Source: an uncultured Bacteroides sp.
GTDB taxonomy: Bacteria; Bacteroidota; Bacteroidia; Bacteroidales; Bacteroidaceae
Assembly (NCBI GenBank): GCA_947038155.1
Contig: CAMQVH010000009.1
Location: forward strand, 34,066 to 98,065
Length of the DNA: 64,000 nucleotides
Direction: 5' to 3'
Shown: positions 19,752 to 28,229 of the stretch, piece by piece
How the letters are laid out: the number at the start of each line of letters is the position of its first letter
How positions within the stretch are numbered: position 1 is the stretch's first letter
Program-made: the position numbers and the translations under genes
The notes under the pieces: model-generated
What the model was told of the DNA's origin: nothing
The model's input: only the letters and a program-made list of their open reading frames with translations
Databases searched by the model: none

Positions 19752-22700
19752 ATGAAAACAAAAATTTCAAGATTGATACTGGCGCTTGTCTGCCTGATGG
19801 CTGCAAGTACAGCTTTGGCGGAGGGAATAGACCTGAAAGAATTGCGCTACGTGTTTGAAAACCATTTGGAAACCAATGATGGTACAACGGAATACCTTTT
19901 CCATTTGGAATATCCGATGGTAGTGACGGTAAACCATGCCGGATCTCAGGCAGACAGCACAGCTCTTCGCTTATGGGAGAAGACAGAGGACGGGACAGAA
20001 TATGCTTTGGCAGCAGAGGCTCACGACAACAGCCGTGCTTTCCGTACCGCTTATTTATGGAACCGCACCAGTGCGGTAAACAAAGTAAGGGTGGATACAT
20101 TGAATCTGACGGATGCACAAGCTTTCTTGTGTCTGTCGTTACCCGCCGGACACTATAAACTGACGAGTTCCGGAAAAGGAGAAAGAATCCATACAGGTTG
20201 TCTGCCGGAGTTGAAAACTAATATTTATGCGCAAATGGCATCGGCTTCACAGGACAATCCGATCGTAGTTCCGCTGTATCGGTCGGGCACTTCCAACTGG
20301 AATGCTGTTTATCAGGGAAAGCGCACCTTGTACTATCAACTTTCTGTTCAGTGCAATATGACTGTAGATATTGAAGCGTGCGAAACAGGAAGCAATATGT
20401 TGACTTTGAAGAATGCAAAGGGAGTGACAATAACAGAAGGTGTAGGCAATAAGATCAGACAGCAGTCATTGGCGCCGGGGAATTATACTGTAAGTATTCT
20501 TGCGGAAGAAGGATATTGTAAGGCAGGTATAAGCATAACGGCAACGGATGAGATCGGTAATACGATAGATCGTCCTATCCCAATAGAATATCCGGGAGTT
20601 AGTTACTCCAGAACTGAAATATCCCAACTGGCGGATACCTATGGGGAAAAAGAGAAAGATGTCTTCTATTCTTTCAATTTGGCGGGAAACATGAGATGTC
20701 ATTTTTCTGTTTATTATTCATCAATGTCAGAAAGAAGCCGGGTGTTCCTGACTGTGCTCAATGAGAAAAAAGAGGTTATATCGAAAACTTTATCTCACAT
20801 CTATAGCAACGACCTGCTTTGTAACCTCGAACCGGGGGCATATTATCTGGTATGCGAAGGAGGCGAAGGACTCGATGGTGCTTTAGTTGTTGATGTAAAT
20901 TTCAGACCCATGCGTCCTACGCCTCCTGATCCTGAACCCGAACCTGAACCGAAACCTGAAAATCCGACTATCCCCGAACAGCCGGAAAGTTATACTCCTT
21001 CTGATTACCGGAACTATATTAATACCATTGTTCCTACTATCGGTAGTGACACTGTGGCTAACTTTTCATACTTGAGCAAGGCCCGGCATCAGATTCGGTA
21101 TTACGATGATTTGGGGCGTCCTGTACAAGAAATAGAGTTTAAAGCCTCGCCTGTTAGGAAAGATTTGATGACACATCGTGAATATGACGAGCTGGGACGA
21201 GATAGCCGCCAATGGTTGACTACCGAGCGCAGCGAAGGTACTCCGGGAACATGGATGATGCCGGACGCCTTCATCTCGGATGCCGGAAAACTTTATGGTG
21301 ACAAATGTGCCTGTAGTCTTATCGTTTATGACGGTTCGCCGTTGAATCTCATAAAAGAAGAGTACGGTCCAGGAGAGAAATGGCAAACTACCGGACACGG
21401 TAACAAACATGATTATCGTGTTAATACAGGTGATGATCTTTGTCGATGGTTGAATAGTGGGGGAGCAAGAGAGCTCCCTCAGCTCTTGCAACGGGGCATG
21501 TACCCTTCTTACGAGCTGATAGTAGAGTCCGCAGAAGATGAAGACGGCCATATAATATATAGTTTTACTGACAAACAGGGTCGTATGATCTTGAACCGGA
21601 ACATTGCCGACAATGATACATTGGACACTTACTACGTGTATGACGACTACAGCAACCTATGCTTTGTTTTGCCGCCTGCTGCTTCTGAAAATCTGTCATC
21701 GCTTTCCCTTACCAGAGCACTCCCGGAAAGTGAAGCGTATCAGGATATACTGAATAAATATGCCTATCAATACCGCTATGATTATAGAAACCGCTGCATC
21801 GGAAAGAAACTTCCGGGGTGTGACTGGATAGAAATGATTTATGATACAGCGAATCATCTGCTTTTTATACGCGATGGCAATCAGAGAAAACGCGGTGAAT
21901 GGAGCTTTCAGCTTTCCGATTTGTGGGGACGGTCAGTATTGTCAGGGCTTTATCACGGAACAGTAAATGCACAAAGTTTTGATGCTTCAAACGTGTATGC
22001 AAGTTTTGAGCCGGAAAATATTTCTGCTATTTATGGATACGTGTCCCACTATCCGGTGGAAATCGAGCAGAACAGCATTGAAGTATTGAAAGCAAACTAT
22101 TATGATACGTATGACTACAAAAAACATTTGTCTGTTTTCAATGCGTCGCTCGACTATGTGCCCGACAAGAATTACGGTAAACAGTATGTTGACGCCGTCC
22201 ATGTGCATTGCAAGGATTTGCTGACCGGAAGTATAACGCGTGTATTGGAAAATAGCAGTGAGACTTACGGCTGCTATTACTATGACTATTATAAGAATTT
22301 AATCCAATCCCGTCATACGGCTCTGAATGGTAATACTATAATAAACAAGTCTGCTTTTAACTTTAGCGGGAAGCCTGCTGCTACTTGTGAGGAGTATGAT
22401 GAAGAAGTTTCTTTACGCAAGAATTATACCTATGACCATGCCGGGAGACTGATACAAGAAGCTCACGTTGTCGGAAACGATACCACCCGTTTTTTATACT
22501 CTTTCGACGCAATAGGCAGAATCAAAAGACTTACCCGCATCAACGGTAAAGACTCCCTGACCACAACCAACAGCTACAACATCCGTGACTGGCTGACAGC
22601 TATTGACAACTCGAATTTCAAACAGGTGCTACATTACGCGGATGGCACCGGTACTCCCTGTTACAATGGAAACGTCAGTAGCATGATATGGCAGACTGAC

Positions 22701-24239
22701 GCATCTACAACACGTGGTTATCAATTCTCTTACGACAGACTTTCACGGCTGAAAGACGCGGTTTATGGTGAAGGAGATGGTTTGACAAAGAATCGTAACC
22801 GCTTCAACGAGCAAGTGACCGGCTATGATAAGATGGGAAATATAGTAGGTCTCAAGCGTTACGGACAGATTGCAGAAAACAGTTATGATCTGATTGACAA
22901 TCTCTCTCTGACTTACAACGGTAATCAGTTGCAAGCCGTAAACGATCATGCAACGAATGCTGCCTACAGTAATAATTTTGAATTTAAGGATGGAGCAAAG
23001 CTGTCTGTGGAATACTCTTTTGACTCCAACGGGAATTTAACACAAGATTTAAACAAAAAGATTACTGATATTCAGTATAATTGTTTAAATTTACCCAGTC
23101 GAATACAGTTTGAAGGTGGAAACAGTATCGTCTTTCTTTATGATGCAAACGGAACAAAACTTCGTACTACACACATAATAGATGGAGTCACTACAACTAC
23201 CGATTACTGTGACAATGCGGTCTATGAAAACGGAGTGCTCGGTAAGCTCTTGACCGGAGAAGGGTATATTACTCTTTCGGATGCTGCTTATCATTATTTT
23301 CTGCGTGATTATCAAGGGAATAATCGTGTGCTTGTCTGTCAGAATGGAACAGTAGAAGAAGTGAATCATTATTATCCGTTCGGAGGAGTGTTTGCTTCGA
23401 CTTCATCTGCTCAGCCTTATAAGTATAATGGTAAGGAACTGGATAGAAGGAGCGGTTTGGATTGGTATGATTACGGGGCTAGGATGTATGATTCGGCAAT
23501 AGGGAGATGGCATGTTGTTGATCAGTCTGCTGAAAAGTTCTATTCATTTAGCGCATACAATTATTGTTTTGATAATCCGGTAAAGCATGTGGACCCGGAT
23601 GGAAATCAACCTCAGTCCAGACCAACAAGGCCGGTAAGAAGAGGATACAGGAATGGAGGTAGACCTAATCCTTATGCGTTCTATCCAAGAGAAATGAGAC
23701 CACAATCTTATACGCAAAAGACTTCTATGACTTATCGGGGGAATGGAACGAGGCAGATCGTGGCTATGGAACCTCCGACTATATTGCATACGGTTAATAC
23801 TCCCGGAGGAAATGAGGTACAGATGAGTGGGAATAATAAATGGGGAACTTTATTATCTGGTATGTTAGATCTTTCTGATAAATACAAAGAATATAAGGAT
23901 TTATTGGTTAGCCTTGTCACTACAGTAAACTACGGAGAAAGTGGCATCGTAAATAATAAAACTGAAATTGTAATTGATGATCCCCAATTGGCAATGTTGC
24001 AACTTGAATATGAGGCTCAGGCTAGAGAAATTGATAAGAGTTTAGGAGAAGTTGATATTAAAGGTAAATCAATGATGGAAATAATTGAAATACTTGCAGA
24101 ACGCAAAAAAATGATAGAAGATAAAATAGGTTTATCTCCCAAAGCTGTAATGGAGACGATGTTTTATCTTTATCCTGAAAGATTTCAGCCAGGGGCAACT
24201 GTAAGACAAACTTTACCGGAATTTATACAACATCATTAA
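19752..24239 (+). CDS. Secreted RHS protein with core domain and variable C-terminal tip
   Basis: 1495 residues. After a signal peptide (LALVCLMAASTALA) come beta-sandwich domains resembling PPC-type domains (to about residue 390), a proline/glutamate linker (PPDPEPEPEPKPENP), a DUF6443-like segment with RYYDDLGRPVQ, a long array of YD repeats, and the RHS core (YKYNGKELDRRSGLDWYDYGARMYDSAIGRW ... NPVKHVDPDG) ending near residue 1288. The remaining ~205 residues are more AT-rich and match no family I know; in RHS systems this tip is the effector. It starts 15 bases after its partner and is followed two bases later by a small membrane-protein gene. Confidence 0.88.
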   Translation: MKTKISRLILALVCLMAASTALAEGIDLKELRYVFENHLETNDGTTEYLFHLEYPMVVTVNHAGSQADSTALRLWEKTEDGTEYALAAEAHDNSRAFRTAYLWNRTSAVNKVRVDTLNLTDAQAFLCLSLPAGHYKLTSSGKGERIHTGCLPELKTNIYAQMASASQDNPIVVPLYRSGTSNWNAVYQGKRTLYYQLSVQCNMTVDIEACETGSNMLTLKNAKGVTITEGVGNKIRQQSLAPGNYTVSILAEEGYCKAGISITATDEIGNTIDRPIPIEYPGVSYSRTEISQLADTYGEKEKDVFYSFNLAGNMRCHFSVYYSSMSERSRVFLTVLNEKKEVISKTLSHIYSNDLLCNLEPGAYYLVCEGGEGLDGALVVDVNFRPMRPTPPDPEPEPEPKPENPTIPEQPESYTPSDYRNYINTIVPTIGSDTVANFSYLSKARHQIRYYDDLGRPVQEIEFKASPVRKDLMTHREYDELGRDSRQWLTTERSEGTPGTWMMPDAFISDAGKLYGDKCACSLIVYDGSPLNLIKEEYGPGEKWQTTGHGNKHDYRVNTGDDLCRWLNSGGARELPQLLQRGMYPSYELIVESAEDEDGHIIYSFTDKQGRMILNRNIADNDTLDTYYVYDDYSNLCFVLPPAASENLSSLSLTRALPESEAYQDILNKYAYQYRYDYRNRCIGKKLPGCDWIEMIYDTANHLLFIRDGNQRKRGEWSFQLSDLWGRSVLSGLYHGTVNAQSFDASNVYASFEPENISAIYGYVSHYPVEIEQNSIEVLKANYYDTYDYKKHLSVFNASLDYVPDKNYGKQYVDAVHVHCKDLLTGSITRVLENSSETYGCYYYDYYKNLIQSRHTALNGNTIINKSAFNFSGKPAATCEEYDEEVSLRKNYTYDHAGRLIQEAHVVGNDTTRFLYSFDAIGRIKRLTRINGKDSLTTTNSYNIRDWLTAIDNSNFKQVLHYADGTGTPCYNGNVSSMIWQTDASTTRGYQFSYDRLSRLKDAVYGEGDGLTKNRNRFNEQVTGYDKMGNIVGLKRYGQIAENSYDLIDNLSLTYNGNQLQAVNDHATNAAYSNNFEFKDGAKLSVEYSFDSNGNLTQDLNKKITDIQYNCLNLPSRIQFEGGNSIVFLYDANGTKLRTTHIIDGVTTTTDYCDNAVYENGVLGKLLTGEGYITLSDAAYHYFLRDYQGNNRVLVCQNGTVEEVNHYYPFGGVFASTSSAQPYKYNGKELDRRSGLDWYDYGARMYDSAIGRWHVVDQSAEKFYSFSAYNYCFDNPVKHVDPDGNQPQSRPTRPVRRGYRNGGRPNPYAFYPREMRPQSYTQKTSMTYRGNGTRQIVAMEPPTILHTVNTPGGNEVQMSGNNKWGTLLSGMLDLSDKYKEYKDLLVSLVTTVNYGESGIVNNKTEIVIDDPQLAMLQLEYEAQAREIDKSLGEVDIKGKSMMEIIEILAERKKMIEDKIGLSPKAVMETMFYLYPERFQPGATVRQTLPEFIQHH

Positions 24240-24241
24240 AT

Positions 24242-24469
24242 ATGAAGAAAAATAAGAAAAAGTGGACAACAAAGAATACTCACATAAAGAAAAGTAATAA
24301 GAAAGGAATCGAAGCTGAACCTAAAGATTGGAAGTTGATATTAGGGGTTTGGATAGCTATTGCTGCAACAATATTATTTATTATATTAGTTGCACTAAAC
24401 AATCATATTGTAGGCTATGATGATTTTATTGGTATTCCTCGTGAATGGGTACATTCGTTGTTCAAATAA
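24242..24469 (+). CDS. Small single-pass membrane protein, candidate RHS immunity protein
   Basis: 75 residues: a lysine-rich N-terminus (MKKNKKKWTTKNTHIKKSNKK), a hydrophobic span at about 31-52 (LILGVWIAIAATILFIILVAL) and a short C-terminal tail. The ATG is two bases after the RHS stop codon, so translation is coupled. Position and size fit a cognate immunity protein for the RHS tip; a membrane immunity protein would suggest a membrane- or envelope-acting toxin. No sequence family is recognised, so the role is inferred from position only. Confidence 0.6.
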   Translation: MKKNKKKWTTKNTHIKKSNKKGIEAEPKDWKLILGVWIAIAATILFIILVALNNHIVGYDDFIGIPREWVHSLFK

Positions 24470-24479
24470 TAATGAATAT

Positions 24480-24518
24480 CCCCGATATAAGTTGATATTA
24501 AAGCAACCTATATCGGGG
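24480..24518 (+). terminator. Hairpin after the RHS module
   Basis: Ten-base arms CCCCGATATA / TATATCGGGG with a 19-base loop; no strong T-run follows. Confidence 0.55.
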
Positions 24519-24698
24519 TATCTTACATTATAATCAATGATCGCATATAAAATTCATACGAAATGTATCAACTTTCGATATATTTACCTACCTTTACCAA
24601 GCCAAACCTAATCTCTAGGATAGAAAGCACACAACACTGCAATGTACCCTCCTGATTAATGATGTAATAATCTGATACATTCACTAAAAAAACATTGT

Positions 24699-25349
24699 AT
24701 GACACACAAATTTCTTTTGGTAGGGTTATTGATCTTTTCTCTTTTCTCCTGTAAATCCGAAGGTGTATGGATAGAATTTGAAGACCCCATTTTTATCACT
24801 TATCTACATGACTATTGCGACATTCCCATCACAGAGAAAGGGCGTATTGATATGGAAGATGAAGCTACATGTATAGCATTGGGAAAAATTACCGACTTAA
24901 ACTTGGATGATATCAGATGCTCTAATTTGGTAGGTATTAAGCATTTGGTTAGCCTTGTCAATTTGTCTTGTAATAATAATCGGTTGACTGCTCTTGATGT
25001 GAGTGGAATGAACAGGCTGAGAACTTTATCTTGTAGAAAGAACCAGATAAAGACTATTACTATAAAGGAGTGTGTAAGTTTACAATCTTTTGATTGTAGT
25101 GACAATCAGATAGAAACCTTAGAACTTAAAGGACAAATAGCGTTAGATTTTTTGTTTTGTAGAAGGAATAGACTTAATCAACTGGATGTATGTGAATGTA
25201 AATCACTACAGTATTTATCTTGTGAAAATCAAACGGATGACAAGAATAATAGTCGGCAAATGACATTAATAATGCCTGCTGACATGCAAAAGATCTGGGA
25301 AGATATCTGGGAAAAGAATAACCCAAATGTTGTGGCAGTTTTTGAATGA
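24699..25349 (+). CDS. Leucine-rich-repeat lipoprotein A
   Basis: 216 residues. A lipoprotein signal with lipobox LFSC is followed by a short head domain (FITYLHDYCDIPITEKGRIDMEDEATCIALGKI) and 4-5 leucine-rich repeats of the Bacteroidetes type (LVNLSCNNNRLTALDVSGMNRLRTLSCRKNQIKTI). It should be anchored to the outer or inner membrane and act in protein binding. It is followed nine bases later by a paralogue. Both are AT-rich like the RHS tip next to them, which fits arrival with the RHS module. Confidence 0.8.
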   Translation: MTHKFLLVGLLIFSLFSCKSEGVWIEFEDPIFITYLHDYCDIPITEKGRIDMEDEATCIALGKITDLNLDDIRCSNLVGIKHLVSLVNLSCNNNRLTALDVSGMNRLRTLSCRKNQIKTITIKECVSLQSFDCSDNQIETLELKGQIALDFLFCRRNRLNQLDVCECKSLQYLSCENQTDDKNNSRQMTLIMPADMQKIWEDIWEKNNPNVVAVFE

Positions 25350-25358
25350 CAAAAGTGT

Positions 25359-26108
25359 ATGAAAACAAAACTAATATATTTGATAATTGGCCTGTGGCTA
25401 TGTATCGCCTGTTCGAAAGACGACATGCCTGCACGGGATGAATTCACTGATCATAACTTTATTGAGTTCTTGCATATGAAACATAAAGTACCAGTAACAC
25501 AAGATGGAAAAATAAATCTGGATGACGCGATGACACAACTACGTCTGCAATCTATTGTAGAACTCCAAATAAATCCTAATGATCCTATTTATAAACCTAT
25601 TTATGATGTAACAGGAATCCGTAATCTTGTCAACCTAGACTATTTGTCTATTTATTGTGAGTTTAAAGATTTGGATGTAAGCAACCTAAAATATCTGACA
25701 GTTTTAACATGTTGGGGAAAATCAATTACTCATCTCAATATCCATAATACACCATCATTAGAAAGTTTAGGCTTGGTAGGTGTTGATCAGGTGACTTCTC
25801 TGGACTTATCAGGACATCCTCGTTTAAAGGTTCTCAATTGTGTCCATAGTAAACTGAACACTTTAGATTTAAAAGATTTACCTGAACTTTCTTATTTGGA
25901 TTGTAGTGACAATCATCTCAGTACGCTCGACGCTTCCGGAATGAAGTTAAATGTGATGAATTCTAAGTTGGAATGCGGAAGACAAACTGATGAAAATGGA
26001 AAGGCGAAAGCCCTATATTTGATTTTATCCGAGAGTCAAAGGGAAGCTTGGGAAGATATGTCCTCATCGCCATACAATGAAAAGGTTATAGTAACATTTA
26101 AACCATAA
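25359..26108 (+). CDS. Leucine-rich-repeat lipoprotein B
   Basis: 249 residues, same plan as the preceding gene: lipobox CIAC, a head domain with FTDHNFIEFLHMKHKVPVTQDGKINLDDA, then leucine-rich repeats (LDLSGHPRLKVLNCVHSKLNTLDLKDLPELSYLDCSDNHLSTL) and a closing TDENGKAKALYLILSESQ segment shared with its neighbour. A tandem duplicate that has diverged a good deal. No specific function can be given. Confidence 0.8.
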   Translation: MKTKLIYLIIGLWLCIACSKDDMPARDEFTDHNFIEFLHMKHKVPVTQDGKINLDDAMTQLRLQSIVELQINPNDPIYKPIYDVTGIRNLVNLDYLSIYCEFKDLDVSNLKYLTVLTCWGKSITHLNIHNTPSLESLGLVGVDQVTSLDLSGHPRLKVLNCVHSKLNTLDLKDLPELSYLDCSDNHLSTLDASGMKLNVMNSKLECGRQTDENGKAKALYLILSESQREAWEDMSSSPYNEKVIVTFKP

Positions 26109-26133
26109 ACATATTAGCCTAGCGGATATAATA

Positions 26134-26168
26134 TTCTCGGAATTGGCATTTAAAGCCAATTCCGAGAA
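26134..26168. terminator. Bidirectional terminator between convergent LRR genes
   Basis: Fourteen-base perfect arms TTCTCGGAATTGGC / GCCAATTCCGAGAA with a seven-base loop between the plus-strand lipoprotein and the minus-strand BspA-like gene. Confidence 0.8.
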
Positions 26169-26179
26169 GAGTTGCTTTT

Positions 26180-27229
26180 TTATTTCTTATAAATCAACTT
26201 GCTCGGCACCCCGTTTCCGAAGAGTTCATCGCCCAGCGTTGTAATCTTATCACCTGTAGCAAGCACATAGCGAAGATTATCGCATCCCATGAACGCTCCG
26301 AACTCGATAGCCGTCACGCTGGCAGGCAGCTCAAGTGTTCCGGCAAGCCGTCCGCAGTTGCTGAATACCCGTTGGCCGATGGTCTTGAGGTTATGTGGCA
26401 GCTTGATCTTCAGGAGATACTTCTTTTGTGCGAAAGTGAAGTCGGGGATAGTTGTCGCATTTGTTTTAGAAATATCCAGAGATACGAGATTCGGCATATA
26501 GTCGCGGATCAGTTTGAAGTCGGCGTTATCCAGTTTCCCTTCGATGGTCAGGAAGTTGATGTCCCTGGGTTGCAGACCAGCTTTCATAATCTCGTCTTCC
26601 AGTTTGCCCATTGCGCCTACCTGTATGGTTGTTTCCAGCGGTTCACCTTCTATAAATGCAAAGTGCTCCCATCTGTTCTTAAAACGGTAGGCATCACTGC
26701 TGCCCAGCGGGATGAAGATGGCGGTCACACTGTCCGCCAGCGCTTCCGGCAGCAGGTTAGGAGCTGTCTTCTTGCGTATCTGACAGATTTTCAAGTTGTC
26801 ACATCCTTTGAAGGCGGCATCCTCGATATTCTTTATCTTTTCGGAAAGGATCACTTTCTCCAGCGTCTGTTTACCTTTGGTCACTCCGTTCACCACATTC
26901 GAGAAAGCGTAGGCAGGGACAAAATTGGCCATATAGATGTAGAACTTTCCGTTAGGATATGTGCCGGCTTTTCCGCTGTACATCTTAATTTCGGCGTTGG
27001 AGATATCGAGCACTTTCAGGCTGGGAAACTCGTCGCGGAGATGTCTGAAGTCTTCTGCGTTCAGTTTTCCTGTCAGTGTCAGGTGAGTGATGCTGTTAGC
27101 TTCTTCTTCCGTCATCATCGAGATCAGTGTGCCGGGCTTGCTGACATAATACGTTTTGCTTACTTGTGCGGTTGCTCCCAATGTGCTGGCAGCCAATAAA
27201 AAACTTATCAGTAGTTGTCTTATTTTCAT
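26180..27229 (-). CDS. BspA-like leucine-rich-repeat surface protein
   Basis: The start at 27229 is chosen over the ATG at 27277 because it begins a signal peptide (MKIRQLLISFLLAASTLGATAQ) and lies after the -7 element at 27251. The 349-residue protein has repeats of the BspA/TpLRR (LRR_5) kind: LEKVILSEKIKNIEDAAFKGCDNLKI and LKTIGQRVFSNCGRLAGTLELPASVTAIEFGAFMGCDNL. Such proteins are exported and often bind host or bacterial surfaces. It stands alone on the minus strand. Confidence 0.85.
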   Translation of the reverse strand: MKIRQLLISFLLAASTLGATAQVSKTYYVSKPGTLISMMTEEEANSITHLTLTGKLNAEDFRHLRDEFPSLKVLDISNAEIKMYSGKAGTYPNGKFYIYMANFVPAYAFSNVVNGVTKGKQTLEKVILSEKIKNIEDAAFKGCDNLKICQIRKKTAPNLLPEALADSVTAIFIPLGSSDAYRFKNRWEHFAFIEGEPLETTIQVGAMGKLEDEIMKAGLQPRDINFLTIEGKLDNADFKLIRDYMPNLVSLDISKTNATTIPDFTFAQKKYLLKIKLPHNLKTIGQRVFSNCGRLAGTLELPASVTAIEFGAFMGCDNLRYVLATGDKITTLGDELFGNGVPSKLIYKK

Positions 27230-27250
27230 AATTATACAGATTTGTTCAGA

Positions 27251-27258
27251 CAAATATA
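27251..27258 (-). promoter_or_regulatory. -7 element for the BspA-like gene
   Basis: Minus-strand TATATTTG, 22 bases before the ATG at 27229. Confidence 0.55.
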
Positions 27259-27300
27259 GGAAAAATAGGTAAGACACGATGTTTTTTTATGTTTTATATC

Positions 27301-27308
27301 TAATTTTG
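27301..27308 (+). promoter_or_regulatory. -7 element for the CPBP protease gene
   Basis: TAATTTTG, 25 bases before the ATG at 27333; T-rich region but no exact TTTG at -33. Confidence 0.5.
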
Positions 27309-27332
27309 TAGCGTGATTAACAAAAAGTAAAA

Positions 27333-28229
27333 ATGGAGACAGAAGAAATCAGAGAAAAGAAAGAACCGAAGAGACTTCCCGTATGGGCGTGCATCCTGTT
27401 GTTTGCACTGGGGCTTTTCGTCACCTTTGGGTTATATAGTACGATAGGCTTCGGAGTTTTATCTCTGATTCTTGGTGATGAAGCACGGCATCCCGGACTG
27501 TTGAGAGATATTGTGGCAGAAGCCGGCATGCTGCTGGCCGTGCTGACTTCGGCAGTGATTCTGCTCTTTTTTGAACGCCGCCCTTTCTCTGACCTGGGAC
27601 TGACACTGAAAGGTCATGCACGGGGATTGTGGTACGGACTGCTGGCAGCCATCCTTCTCTACTTGATCGGTTTTGGACTGTCTTTGGTTTTGGGTGAGGT
27701 GGAAGTAACCGGTTTTCAGTTCGATCCTCTGAATCTGCTTGCTACCTTTGTGTTCTGCCTGTTGGTGGCTCTAGCCGAAGAAATCATGGTGCGTGGCTAT
27801 ATACTCGGCCGTCTGCTGCATACCCGGATGAATAAATTCCTGTCTCTTTTTGTCTCCGCACAGCTGTTCGCATTGCTGCACCTCTTCAATCCCAACCTTG
27901 CCTTCCTGCCTATGCTGAATCTGTTACTTGCAGGTATGTTTATCGGCGCTTCCTATTTATATACGCGCAATCTTTGTTTCCCTATCTCCCTTCATCTTTT
28001 CTGGAACTGGATTCAGGGCCCGATACTGGGCTATCAGGTAAGTGGAAATGACTTGGGAACCTCCCTGCTGACGCTGCATCTGCCCGAAGAGAACGTACTG
28101 AATGGCGGAGCCTTCGGATTTGAAGGCTCGCTCATTTGTACAGTACTGATGATTATCTTTACGATTTTAATTGTCTGGTGGGGAGAAAAACGGGAGGCAA
28201 TCAGTCTTGCTGTACCCCGATCATGCTAA
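27333..28229 (+). CDS. CPBP family intramembrane metalloprotease
   Basis: 298 residues with about eight hydrophobic spans. The CPBP (CAAX protease/bacteriocin-processing, Abi) motifs are present: AEEIMVRGY (EExxxR), FALLHLF and HLFWNW, which supply the glutamate and histidines of the membrane-embedded active site. Members cleave within or near membranes; in bacteria roles range from signal-peptide handling to bacteriocin self-protection, and nothing nearby narrows this. Its last 29 bases overlap the 3' end of the convergent tex gene. Confidence 0.88.
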   Translation: METEEIREKKEPKRLPVWACILLFALGLFVTFGLYSTIGFGVLSLILGDEARHPGLLRDIVAEAGMLLAVLTSAVILLFFERRPFSDLGLTLKGHARGLWYGLLAAILLYLIGFGLSLVLGEVEVTGFQFDPLNLLATFVFCLLVALAEEIMVRGYILGRLLHTRMNKFLSLFVSAQLFALLHLFNPNLAFLPMLNLLLAGMFIGASYLYTRNLCFPISLHLFWNWIQGPILGYQVSGNDLGTSLLTLHLPEENVLNGGAFGFEGSLICTVLMIIFTILIVWWGEKREAISLAVPRSC

